From NCBI GenBank assembly GCA_964563535.1, contig CAZLXP010000002.1:8922-72921 (forward strand): a DNA stretch of 64,000 nucleotides, read 5' to 3'. How positions within the stretch are numbered: position 1 is the first letter of the stretch; each line of letters begins with the position of its first letter. Shown piece after piece: positions 57,501 through 64,000 of the stretch. A model generated the notes under the pieces. That model was given only the letters and a program-made list of their open reading frames with translations, did no database searches and was not told where the DNA came from. Source of the DNA: WVWN01 sp964563535. GTDB taxonomy: Bacteria; RBG-13-66-14; B26-G2; WVWN01. The translations under genes and the position numbers were made by a program.

Positions 57501-58187
57501 TTAGTAGCCCCGCAAAGCCTGGAGATGCTTTACCGCCAGCGCGTTCAAAGCCGGGTCGTCGGTCAACGCCAACGCCCGCTTCCAAAGGCGGATGGCTCGT
57601 CCCACCTCGCCCGCATCCTCGGCTAGCAGCGCCAATAACCGTACGCGCGAAACGTCCTCGTACGTTCCTTCGCCTTGAGTGAGGATTTCTTCGGCTTCTT
57701 TCGCCAGTCCCTTTTCTTTTAGTATCAAAGCCAAATTATATTCCGCGCGGCGGCCGAGGTCGCCCCCCTCTCTCGCTAACAGGCGGTACTCGCGCGCCGC
57801 TTCTTCCAAATAGCCCAATTTGTGCCACACCATCGCGACGTTGAACCGGGCCGGCGAAAACCCGGCATCGAGCGCCAACGCCTGTTGGTAATAAGAGACC
57901 GCGAGGTTGAGGTTATCGCCCCGATATCGGTTGCCGTCCTCGTCGAATTCGTACGTTAAGGCGAGGTTGTATAATATCGCCGGTTCGCCCGGATACTCCG
58001 CGGCGAGCTTTAAAAACGTCTCGCTCGCTTTCTTACGGTCCCCGCCGCGGGCGAAACCCACGCCTTCATCTAACGCCGCGGTAAAGACGGCGGTGGCCGT
58101 TTCGGCCCGCGGGGCGGCCGCGTTCAATAAAAAAGCCGCCGCGGCCGCGGTTACGAGAAAACTCCGCCTGGCGGGTCGCGACTTCAA
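57501..58187 (-). CDS. secreted TPR-repeat protein
   Basis: The 228-residue protein has a signal peptide (RRSFLVTAAAAAFLLNAAAPRAETA) and four to five tetratricopeptide repeats (KASETFLKLAAEYPGEPAIL, AVSYYQQALALDAGFSPAR, AAREYRLLAREGGDLGRRAE, EAEEILTQGEGTYEDVSRV, AIRLWKRALALTDDPALNAL). It is probably a periplasmic scaffold. It overlaps the CsgG-like gene by 4 nt. Confidence 0.8.
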   Translation of the reverse strand: MKSRPARRSFLVTAAAAAFLLNAAAPRAETATAVFTAALDEGVGFARGGDRKKASETFLKLAAEYPGEPAILYNLALTYEFDEDGNRYRGDNLNLAVSYYQQALALDAGFSPARFNVAMVWHKLGYLEEAAREYRLLAREGGDLGRRAEYNLALILKEKGLAKEAEEILTQGEGTYEDVSRVRLLALLAEDAGEVGRAIRLWKRALALTDDPALNALAVKHLQALRGY

Positions 58188-58654
58188 TCCGTTAAACCTA
58201 CTATGTGGTCAATCCCTTTCGAAAGATTCGCTTCGCCCGTTACGTTGGCGCTATTGGAAGTAATCACGGCGCCGTTGGCCGTACTTATAAAATCTACGGT
58301 AATGGTATATTTATCACCATTTTTAGATACTTTGCCGCGACAGGCCACCATTGCGCCCAGCTTCTTCCCCAGCGTTGCCGCCGTCGCCGTAGATATCGGT
58401 TCACCCTCGCCGATGTCGGAACCTTCCAGGATTTTTTCTATTTTCTCGGGTTCCACGACTTTGTACTTGCCCAGGTACGCGAGTGCTGTTATCAGGTAGC
58501 GGGCGACTACCGGCCCCAGGTAATCGTTTGCGCTTTCGGTCTCAAAATTAAAAACGGCTATAACGGGCTTAGCCGTTTTGGCCGGCGCGGGTGGCGCGTA
58601 AATCAAGAACAAAACGCACAATAACAATAAAACTTGACGGCTGCGCTTCGGCAT
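58184..58654 (-). CDS. CsgG/LpoB-like periplasmic protein
   Basis: The 156-residue protein has a signal peptide (RQVLLLLCVLFLIYAPPAPAKT) and the fold order of CsgG/LpoB-like domains: KPVIAVFNFETESANDYLG, YKVVEPEKIEKILEGSDIGE, ATAATLGKKLGAMVACRGKVS and VDFISTANGAVITSNSANVTG. No lipobox is seen. It is followed without gap by the TPR gene and may form a small envelope complex with it. Function is unknown. Confidence 0.7.
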   Translation of the reverse strand: MPKRSRQVLLLLCVLFLIYAPPAPAKTAKPVIAVFNFETESANDYLGPVVARYLITALAYLGKYKVVEPEKIEKILEGSDIGEGEPISTATAATLGKKLGAMVACRGKVSKNGDKYTITVDFISTANGAVITSNSANVTGEANLSKGIDHIVGLTD

Positions 58655-59206
58655 TTATCCTCCTCGTAACGCGTCGGACGGCACCGGGGACGGTCCGGCG
58701 GGGACCGCCGGCGGGTGGTTCATGAAATGCGCGAAAACCCTCATACGTTCCCTCAGGCTGCGCAGATTGGCGTACATCAAATTCGCGTCGCTCTTGCGGA
58801 TCTCCCAGAGATAAGCTTTGAAGTCTTCCGAAACGTCCGGGTGTTCGCGCACGAAAGAATCGATAAGTTGTTCGTGACTTACGAACCGGTTGATGGAGCG
58901 CGAGTAGGAATACGTCGTCTCCACGTGGTCGATATACGCTTGTTCCACCTGGTCGATTTCGGGCGGCGGGTTTAAGTTATTGCCGCCCGCGGACAGCCGG
59001 GCGAAGTAGCGGGCGTGGAAAAGGCGGTCGACCAGCGCCGCTATTAATTCTTTAAGCCGGCCCGGGTCTATTAACTCGGCGCCGTTTTCGCCGTAACGCG
59101 CCAGTATTTCGTCGATTAATTGCCCGGCGTCGGCGAACGCGACGTCGCGCGCGCGGGCGAATAATCGGCGATTCCGCAACAATACTTCGGTATTAGTAGA
59201 TTTCAT
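58655..59206 (-). CDS. conserved-looking helical protein, unknown
   Basis: The 183-residue protein is rich in helix-forming and charged residues (LLRNRRLFARARDVAFADAG, GRLKELIAALVDRLFHARYF, IDQVEQAYIDHVETTYSYSR, HEQLIDSFVREHPDVSEDF). No signal peptide or membrane helix is visible and no family is recognised. ATG 59206 is chosen; an upstream extension runs into the neighbouring gene. It overlaps the GYF-RDD gene by 14 nt. Confidence 0.6.
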   Translation of the reverse strand: MKSTNTEVLLRNRRLFARARDVAFADAGQLIDEILARYGENGAELIDPGRLKELIAALVDRLFHARYFARLSAGGNNLNPPPEIDQVEQAYIDHVETTYSYSRSINRFVSHEQLIDSFVREHPDVSEDFKAYLWEIRKSDANLMYANLRSLRERMRVFAHFMNHPPAVPAGPSPVPSDALRGG

Positions 59207-60647
59207 CGAGAATCGTACGTTGTTGGCTGAGGTAATCGATTTCGTGGGCCTCCGTAAGTACGGTTCCGGCCGCGCGGTCCCCCACCCGGCGCCCCTTGGA
59301 GTCGGTGAACGCATAGACCACGTCCAATATATTTACGAGGGGTACGAGTAACGTCAGATTCCGCACGATGGAGTGGACGACGTTGGCGTGTCGTTCGTAG
59401 TCGTCGATCTTTACCACGCGTAACCCCATGATGCGCTTGCCGATGCTCGCGCCGCCCGCGTCCCGCACGAGGAAGTAGAACAATCCAATCCCCACTATCG
59501 TACCCCAAAACAACTGCCGGTAGTAATATTGGTCCGGCCCCGGCAAGTACGGGTTCATGTTCAAAAAGCTGAATATAAGGGCTACGACGAAATAAAAGAG
59601 GCTTATAAAGAACAAATCCACGAGTTGGGCGGCTACGCGCCTTATGAACGAGGGCCGCGAGAAATCTAGAACTACCGAACGGTCGACCTTCAACCTTTTG
59701 CCCTTTTCTAAGCCGACCTCTTCGTCCGCCGATACCTTTTTGAACTCAACCTCTTCGACCGAAATTTTCGCCGGCTCGGGCGGCGCGGGTTTACGTTCGG
59801 GCGCGGGAGGCGGTATGGATATTGAGACCAGGTCGCCCACCTTAGGCCCGGAGATATGTTTTTCGGGCGGCGGTATGGCGGGGCCGGCGATAGGGCCGAC
59901 GGGTTGAATACCTGCGGGCGCCGGTCCCGCGGGCGTAGCCGCCCTGGGGAGCGGCCAAGTAGGCTTCGCCTCGAGCGGACCGACTTCGGGCGGCGCTGGG
60001 GGGCCCGCCGGCGCGGACGGTACCGACGGTTCACCGCCGGGCATCGGCGGCGGGACCTCCGGTTCCGGCGCCTCCAAGTCCACGAATATGTCGGCGAAAT
60101 CGGCTATCTCCGCGAGTTTTACCCATTTTTTAGATTGGGGTTCCCAGACGTAGTGGTCGCGGTTGAATTCGCCGCTCAAGATTTTTTCTTCGACTTCGCC
60201 GAATTCGAACGGCCCGAAACGCGCCCCTTCTTTGCCGAGATAATACTTCTTTACGGCTTTCGGCGGCGCGCCTTGCGTAAGGTATTTCGAAAATACGACG
60301 TGTTCCGCGGCCTTCAACCACCGGTTGGATTCGGCGTCCCAAACGAAATGGTTGCCTTTGAAGCGGCCTCGTTCGATTTCCTTAATTATGGCATCGCGGG
60401 GGAAGGGGCCGCCGGTCTTGCCTTCGACGTTGATGAAGAAACCTTCTTCCGGCACGGCCGAGGCCGCGGTTTCCTCTTCAAAAATGCCGGCCAACTCGGC
60501 GTGGAATTTGATTTTAATCCACCTGCCCTGTTTCGCATCCCAAACGTAATCCTCTTGCGAAACAGTTTTGTTAGTGACCAACTCGCGGACCTCGGCGGTA
60601 TCAAGAGGGCCGCGTTGGTTGCCGTTGATATTCAAATAATACTCCAT
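59193..60647 (-). CDS. three GYF_2-like domains plus RDD membrane domain
   Basis: The 484-residue protein has three repeats of a GYF_2-type domain in the first 170 residues (MEYYLNINGNQRGPLDTAE, then FFINVEGKTGGPFPRDAI and YYLGKEGARFGPFEFGEV, each with a following Trp-containing VWDA or VWEP segment). A Pro/Ala-rich linker follows (about 185-290). An RDD domain with three to four membrane helices closes it (SFIRRVAAQLVDLFFISLFY, ASIGKRIMGLRVVKIDD). GYF domains bind Pro-rich peptides; a membrane receptor or adaptor role is inferred. GGAG precedes the ATG. Confidence 0.8.
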   Translation of the reverse strand: MEYYLNINGNQRGPLDTAEVRELVTNKTVSQEDYVWDAKQGRWIKIKFHAELAGIFEEETAASAVPEEGFFINVEGKTGGPFPRDAIIKEIERGRFKGNHFVWDAESNRWLKAAEHVVFSKYLTQGAPPKAVKKYYLGKEGARFGPFEFGEVEEKILSGEFNRDHYVWEPQSKKWVKLAEIADFADIFVDLEAPEPEVPPPMPGGEPSVPSAPAGPPAPPEVGPLEAKPTWPLPRAATPAGPAPAGIQPVGPIAGPAIPPPEKHISGPKVGDLVSISIPPPAPERKPAPPEPAKISVEEVEFKKVSADEEVGLEKGKRLKVDRSVVLDFSRPSFIRRVAAQLVDLFFISLFYFVVALIFSFLNMNPYLPGPDQYYYRQLFWGTIVGIGLFYFLVRDAGGASIGKRIMGLRVVKIDDYERHANVVHSIVRNLTLLVPLVNILDVVYAFTDSKGRRVGDRAAGTVLTEAHEIDYLSQQRTILDEIY

Positions 60648-60672
60648 ATTAGCTCCGGGGGCGGCACCGGTT

Positions 60673-60746
60673 TGCGCCCGAGAGGATTCGAACCTCCGGC
60701 CTATGGTTTAGGAAACCATCGCTCTATCCGGCTGAGCTACGGGCGC
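60673..60746 (-). tRNA. tRNA-Arg (anticodon CCT)
   Basis: A complete cloverleaf folds on the - strand: acceptor GCGCCCG with CGGGCGC, D arm GCTCAGCCGGATAGAGC, anticodon stem ATGGT/ACCAT around TTCCTAA (anticodon CCT, reads AGG), T arm GGAGG-TTCGAAT-CCTCT. Discriminator A; no encoded CCA. Confidence 0.95.
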
Positions 60747-60766
60747 TCCCGAATCTCCGACCATAA

Positions 60767-60795
60767 TTTATAACATAATATGTCCCGGGGTGCAA
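60767..60795 (-). promoter_or_regulatory. promoter of tRNA-Arg
   Basis: TTGCAC (60795-60790) and TATAAA (60772-60767) with a 17-nt spacer, 20 nt upstream of the tRNA. Confidence 0.7.
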
Positions 60796-60809
60796 CATTA
60801 CACGCCGAA

Positions 60810-61334
60810 CTAGTCGTAATGGATTATCGAAAATACCTCGTAATCGCGTAATTTTTCGCGGCCGGACAGGAAGTCGAGCTCGACCAGGAATACAAAAGCC
60901 TCTACCGTCGCTCCGCACGATTCTATCAACCGCGCCGTCGCGAGCGCCGTGCCGCCCGTCGCCAGCAGGTCGTCGCACACCAAAACCCGGTCGCCGGCGC
61001 CGAAAGCGTCGGCGTGTACCTCCACGGCGTCGGTGCCGTATTCCAATTCGTATTCCTCGCGCCGGGTTTTGCACGGCAACTTGCCCGGTTTACGGATGGG
61101 GACGAAACCTGCGCCCAAAAGAAAAGCTACGGGGGCGCCCAGGATAAATCCTCTGGCCTCTACGGAAGCCACGTAGTCGATGCCGCGGTCGCGATACCTG
61201 TCGGCCAAAGCGCCGACGGCCAGTTTAAAAGCCTCCGGGTCGCGCAAAAGGGTCGTAATATCCTTGAATATAATGCCTTGTTTGGGCCAATCTCGAACGT
61301 CGCGGATGCAACTTTTAAGCCTTTCGTCGATCAC
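60810..61334 (-). CDS. apt: adenine phosphoribosyltransferase
   Basis: The 174-residue enzyme salvages adenine to AMP. It shows IRDVRDWPKQGIIFKDITTL near the start, SVEARGFILGAPVAFLLGAG, RKPGKLP and the PRPP loop VLVCDDLLATGGTALAT. GTG 61334 follows AAGGAG by 7 nt. It stands between the sigma-factor gene and tRNA-Arg. Confidence 0.96.
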   Translation of the reverse strand: MIDERLKSCIRDVRDWPKQGIIFKDITTLLRDPEAFKLAVGALADRYRDRGIDYVASVEARGFILGAPVAFLLGAGFVPIRKPGKLPCKTRREEYELEYGTDAVEVHADAFGAGDRVLVCDDLLATGGTALATARLIESCGATVEAFVFLVELDFLSGREKLRDYEVFSIIHYD

Positions 61335-61362
61335 TTAACGCTCCTTTCGACGGGCCGCGACG

Positions 61363-62340
61363 TCATGAAACGTCGCCGAACAAATCCCCGCTTACGCCAC
61401 CCTCGGCCTTAGCCATTTGCCGCAACTTATTCAACGCCTCTTTTTCGATTTGGCGTACGCGTTCGCGCGTTATATTTAGCTTCTCGCCGGTCTTCTTCAG
61501 CGTCAATTGTTCGTGGCCGTCCAGGCCGAACCTCATGCGCAAGACGTCCTGCTCCCTTTCGCTCAAGCGCTTCATAAGTTCGGCGAGTCTGCCGTACCTC
61601 ACCAGTAAATAGGCCGTGGCGTACGGGGCTTCGGCCCGCGAGTTCTCGACTTTTTCCAAAAGCGACTTCTCCCCCCCGGGCATATCCGCGTCGAGTTTGT
61701 ACGGCCGGCGCGAGGACAAGAGTATCCGTTCCACCTGTTCGCGCGAAATACCCATGACGGCCGCTACTTCGGCCGGCGCCGGTTCCCGCTCCAAGTCGTG
61801 GGCCAACCCTTGCATCGTGCGGAAGTATTTTTTGGTGAGGTCGACGACGTGAACCGGGACCCGTATCGTCCGGCCCTGGTTTATGAGGGCCCGGTTGATA
61901 GTCTGCCGTATCCACCACGTGGCGTAGGTGCTGAACCGGCACCCCTTGCGGTACGAGAATTTTTCCACGGCGCGGATGAGGCCCAGGTTCCCTTCCTCGA
62001 TAAGGTCTAAGAACGACATCCCCCTGCCGATGAACTGCTTGGCTACGTTTACGACCAGCCGCAAGTTGGAAACGATCATCTTCGCCCTGGCGTCGGCGTC
62101 TCCCTTTTCCACTCTCTGGGCCAGCGCGAGTTCTTCCTCTTTGGTGAGGATGGGAATTTTGGAGATATCCAAGAGGTAGGCCCGCACGAGGTTGGCTTCG
62201 TACTCTTGTTCCGACTCGAATTCCTCTATTACTTCCGAGATCTGGTCGGGGCCGAGCGCGTCTTCCTCTTCGGGTTGGGCTTCTTCGTCGAAGCTCTCCG
62301 GTTCTTCGGTTTCTTCTTTCGCGCGTGTCTTCTCAGTCAC
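61363..62340 (-). CDS. RNA polymerase sigma factor, RpoD/RpoS type
   Basis: The 325-residue sigma factor has an acidic N-terminus (EEPESFDEEAQPEEEDALG) and region 1.2. The core 2.1-2.4 block reads RLVVNVAKQFIGRGMSFLDL, GLIRAVEKFSYRKGCRFSTY and ATWWIRQTINRALINQGRTI; region 3 follows, then region 4 (VLRMRFGLDGHEQLTLKKTG with ITRERVRQIEKEALNKL). It lacks a long region 1.1 and non-conserved insert, so it is a compact primary or RpoS-like group 1/2 factor, consistent with the TTGACA/TATAAT promoters in the window. GTG 62340 is the start. No anti-sigma factor is adjacent. Confidence 0.93.
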   Translation of the reverse strand: MTEKTRAKEETEEPESFDEEAQPEEEDALGPDQISEVIEEFESEQEYEANLVRAYLLDISKIPILTKEEELALAQRVEKGDADARAKMIVSNLRLVVNVAKQFIGRGMSFLDLIEEGNLGLIRAVEKFSYRKGCRFSTYATWWIRQTINRALINQGRTIRVPVHVVDLTKKYFRTMQGLAHDLEREPAPAEVAAVMGISREQVERILLSSRRPYKLDADMPGGEKSLLEKVENSRAEAPYATAYLLVRYGRLAELMKRLSEREQDVLRMRFGLDGHEQLTLKKTGEKLNITRERVRQIEKEALNKLRQMAKAEGGVSGDLFGDVS

Positions 62341-62471
62341 GAGTAAACCTCACCGCCGGGTCACGACCAAGCAGGCGGTAGCGACGTCGCACCCGCTTTG
62401 GAGCTTTATCATAAATCGCGTATTGGCCGTTAGGAGAGCGCATCTTCCGGTACGTGCCGCATCTTCCGCCG

Positions 62472-62759
62472 TTAGAACTTTACGGCGAAGGAGCTGTATT
62501 CGCCGCGAGGTTTTTCGCCGAGTACCCGCACGTCGCGGACCCGGCCGTACGGCGGCCCTTTACGGAGCACGTTTACGAAGGCCGTCACCTCGCCCCTCGG
62601 CCCCTCCAAGACGACCTCTACGGACCCGTCGTACAGGTTCCGCACGTAGCCCGTAACGGCGAAAGCCGCCGCTTCCCGCACCGCCCAATAACGAAAGCCG
62701 ACCCCCTGCACCATGCCGGAGAACGTCAACCTGCGCCCAATAACGTCGCCGACGGACAT
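62472..62759 (-). CDS. acyP: acylphosphatase
   Basis: The 95-residue enzyme has the family motif FSGMVQGVGFRYWAVREA (phosphate loop with catalytic Arg) and GYVRNLYDGSVEVVLEGP (catalytic Asn). It hydrolyses acyl phosphates. ATG 62759 is preferred to an upstream frame. It starts 5 nt after the TIGR00725 gene stop and is likely co-transcribed with it. Confidence 0.93.
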   Translation of the reverse strand: MSVGDVIGRRLTFSGMVQGVGFRYWAVREAAAFAVTGYVRNLYDGSVEVVLEGPRGEVTAFVNVLRKGPPYGRVRDVRVLGEKPRGEYSSFAVKF

Positions 62760-62764
62760 GATGA

Positions 62765-63217
62765 TTACTTGAATAACGACGCGAGTTTCCGCACCGCGAC
62801 GTCCGCGTCCGCCGCCGGCCAAACTCCCTCGATGCCGGGCCAGGTGTTAATTCCGATAACCGGTTTGCCGAGCTTAAGGGCGAGGGCGATTTCCGACAAC
62901 GTCCCGAATCGGCCTCCTACGGCAACCACGGCGTCGGCCGCGGCCACGACTACGGCGTTTCGCGCGTGGCCCAGGCCGGTCGGGATTATTATTTTGACGT
63001 AGTCGTTAGCGGACGACGCGTCGTACGTAGGAAGAATGCCGACGGTCGTGCCTCCGGCTTCCGCGGCTCCTCTGCTCGCCGCTTCCATGACGCCGCCCAA
63101 GCCGCCGGTTATTACCACCCATCCGCGTTCCGCGGCCAAGCGCCCGACGTTGGTGGCAACCTCGAGGTGTACCGTCTCGGTTACCGCGTCGCCTATAACG
63201 CCGATTTGAATGGGCAT
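62765..63217 (-). CDS. TIGR00725/LOG-like Rossmann protein
   Basis: The 150-residue protein has VVITGGLGGVMEAASRGAAEAGG and VGILP, AVVVAAADAVVAVGGRFGTLSEIALALKLGKPV in pieces, the pattern of TIGR00725 proteins related to cytokinin-forming LOG and DprA Rossmann folds. It probably binds a nucleotide or sugar phosphate; function is unknown. No ribosome site is obvious before ATG 63217. Confidence 0.85.
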   Translation of the reverse strand: MPIQIGVIGDAVTETVHLEVATNVGRLAAERGWVVITGGLGGVMEAASRGAAEAGGTTVGILPTYDASSANDYVKIIIPTGLGHARNAVVVAAADAVVAVGGRFGTLSEIALALKLGKPVIGINTWPGIEGVWPAADADVAVRKLASLFK

Positions 63218-63265
63218 AAAAAGTTGCCGACGCGCGGCCTCGAGGGGGCCGCGGTGGCATTATTT

Positions 63266-63339
63266 TGGGGGCGAGAGGATTTGAACCTCCGACCACCTGC
63301 CCCCCATACAGGTGCGCTACCGGACTGCGCTACGCCCCC
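63266..63339 (-). tRNA. tRNA-Pro (anticodon GGG)
   Basis: Cloverleaf on the - strand: acceptor GGGGGCG with CGCCCCC, D arm GCGCAGTCCGGTAGCGC, anticodon stem CCTGT/GCAGG around ATGGGGG (anticodon GGG, reads CCC), T arm GGAGG-TTCAAAT-CCTCT. Discriminator A; no encoded CCA. A second tRNA-Pro lies 163 nt upstream on the same strand. Confidence 0.93.
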
Positions 63340-63353
63340 TTACGGGCGTCCCT

Positions 63354-63382
63354 ATAATAAATTAAAACAACGCGTTCGGCAA
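63354..63382 (-). promoter_or_regulatory. promoter of tRNA-Pro(GGG)
   Basis: TTGCCG (63382-63377) and TATTAT (63359-63354) with a 17-nt spacer. Confidence 0.55.
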
Positions 63383-63465
63383 GCCCAAAATTCGCCCCGC
63401 GGCGGAGTTTCGGCGGCACCGCATCCTACGACCGTGCTTTGCTTAAGGGCTTACCTCTTGCAAAC

Positions 63466-63491
63466 GGAAAAGAGACTCCTGGAGGAGTCTC
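63466..63491 (-). terminator. intrinsic terminator after tRNA-Pro(CGG)
   Basis: GAGACTCC (63472-63479) and GGAGTCTC (63484-63491) form a perfect 8-bp stem with loop TGGA; on the - strand it is followed by TTTTCC. It lies 10 nt after the tRNA. Confidence 0.85.
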
Positions 63492-63501
63492 CTTAATACT
63501 T

Positions 63502-63575
63502 TCGGGGCGAGAGGATTTGAACCTCCGACCCCCTAGTCCCGAACCAGGTGCGCTACCAGACTGCGCTACGCCCCG
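63502..63575 (-). tRNA. tRNA-Pro (anticodon CGG)
   Basis: Cloverleaf on the - strand: acceptor CGGGGCG with CGCCCCG, D arm GCGCAGTCTGGTAGCGC, anticodon stem CCTGG/CTAGG around TTCGGGA (anticodon CGG, reads CCG), T arm GGAGG-TTCAAAT-CCTCT. Discriminator A; no encoded CCA. Confidence 0.94.
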
Positions 63576-63610
63576 ATAACGTACGTCCCGAATTACACGC
63601 CTACCCGTGT

Positions 63611-63639
63611 ATTATACAAAATTGCCCTTCGATATGCAA
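63611..63639 (-). promoter_or_regulatory. promoter of tRNA-Pro(CGG)
   Basis: TTGCAT (63639-63634) and consensus TATAAT (63616-63611) with a 17-nt spacer. Confidence 0.7.
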
Positions 63640-63657
63640 GCGGTAACCGGCCGCATA

Positions 63658-64000
63658 TTACCGCCGGCGCCGCTTCCCGGTTCCCGGCTCGAGGAAACCG
63701 AGCAATCCTTCAAGGTCGCCGCGGAGCTCGGCGATAATATTTTTGTCTTGGGCGGGCCGCCGCCGCGCGGCCGCCAGCTTTTTGCGGGCCCCGGCGATAG
63801 TGTAACCGTCGTCGTAGAGGAGTTTCTTAATCGCCCATATTAATAAAATGTCGTTTTTACGATATGCGCGGCGCCCGTTGGACCGTTTCTCGGGTTTTAG
63901 CGTAGGGAACTCCGATTCCCAATATCGAAGTATATGGCTTTTCAGGCCGGTGAGCGTCGAGACTTCGCCGATGGAGTAGAAAATTTTATGCCGGTCTTTT
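63658..64000 (-). CDS. MerR-family transcriptional regulator, 5' part outside the window
   Basis: The frame is open from the window end to TAA at 63658 and gives 113 residues of the C-terminal part. It has the MerR helix-turn-helix: FYSIGEVSTLTGLKSHILRY, WESEFPTLKPEKRSNGRRAY and RKNDILLIWAIKKLLYDDGY, then TIAGARKKLAAARRR. The tail (DKNIIAELRGDLEGLLGFLE) is short and no effector domain remains. In several phyla such a MerR-type gene sits between an IHF-type gene and tRNA-Pro; the upstream neighbour is not visible here. The start codon lies beyond 64000. Confidence 0.88.
   Translation of the reverse strand, partial: KDRHKIFYSIGEVSTLTGLKSHILRYWESEFPTLKPEKRSNGRRAYRKNDILLIWAIKKLLYDDGYTIAGARKKLAAARRRPAQDKNIIAELRGDLEGLLGFLEPGTGKRRRR

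Noticed and set aside
1..64000. CRISPR array, prophage or insertion sequence
   Set aside because: No regularly spaced repeats, transposase, integrase or phage structural genes were seen; the only long repeat is the duplicated surface-protein unit.

Overview
The window looks like part of a chromosome from an uncultivated, high-GC, anaerobic, Gram-negative (diderm) bacterium. The diderm inference rests on kdsA, kdsD and an LptC-like gene (Kdo and LPS export) and on secreted proteins ending in a FlgD/Por-type C-terminal sorting domain, which is typical of Fibrobacterota-Chlorobi-Bacteroidota-like candidate phyla. Anaerobic metabolism is inferred from a complete HdrCBA-FlxDCBA electron-bifurcation operon, an Etf pair, radical-SAM proteins and an Fe-S type PurF. 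A run of exactly 100 N at 11546-11645 shows this is a scaffolded draft assembly. The phylum cannot be named from sequence reading alone.

Layout. 1-3455 (+): end of gpsA, then three tandem EutN/CcmL-type microcompartment vertex (BMC-P) genes that overlap one another, then two STAS-domain regulators, the first fused to TPRs and a degenerate metallo-beta-lactamase fold. 3516-6573 (-): a VIT/VWA surface protein and a class II (fuculose-phosphate type) aldolase whose C-terminal tail looks like a microcompartment encapsulation peptide. 6803-12850 (-): three related secreted proteins with C-terminal sorting domains, two of them a recent segmental duplication, and two TonB-C-like proteins. 12934-21641 (-): hdrCBA-flxDCBA and etfBA. 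21896-23771 (-): arsenic operon arsR, thioredoxin-like, acr3. 24579-31547: gltX, a tRNA-Gln, two radical-SAM genes, DUF3795, a beta-barrel protein. 31618-46115 (+): a flavodoxin-like gene, then a long purine-centred stretch (purC, purF, purM, purH, purD, purE) with dCMP deaminase, Sua5-type protein, gmk, coaBC, UDG and several membrane proteins. 46137-47135: a decayed membrane/carbohydrate-binding gene. 47331-54810 (+): a Cys-rich membrane protein, M3 peptidase, kdsA-kdsD-lptC-nrdR, galT and glgA. 55090-64000 (-): HU/IHF, DUF4349, sppA, TPR, CsgG-like, GYF-RDD, tRNA-Arg, apt, primary-type sigma factor, acylphosphatase, a TIGR00725/LOG-like gene, two tRNA-Pro and a MerR-type gene cut by the window end.

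Promoters are easy to read: nearly all good candidates are sigma70-like with a 17-nt spacer (for example a perfect TTGACA-17-TATAAT before arsR). Three genes have their -10 box exactly 5 nt before the start codon, which predicts leaderless mRNAs.

The most interesting system is the candidate split microcompartment locus: three different vertex proteins co-transcribed with STAS regulators, plus an aldolase with an encapsulation-like tail a few kb away, but no hexameric shell gene in the window. In Planctomycetes/Verrucomicrobia-type compartments the same elements (several BMC-P genes and a class II aldolase for fuculose/rhamnulose phosphate) occur together.
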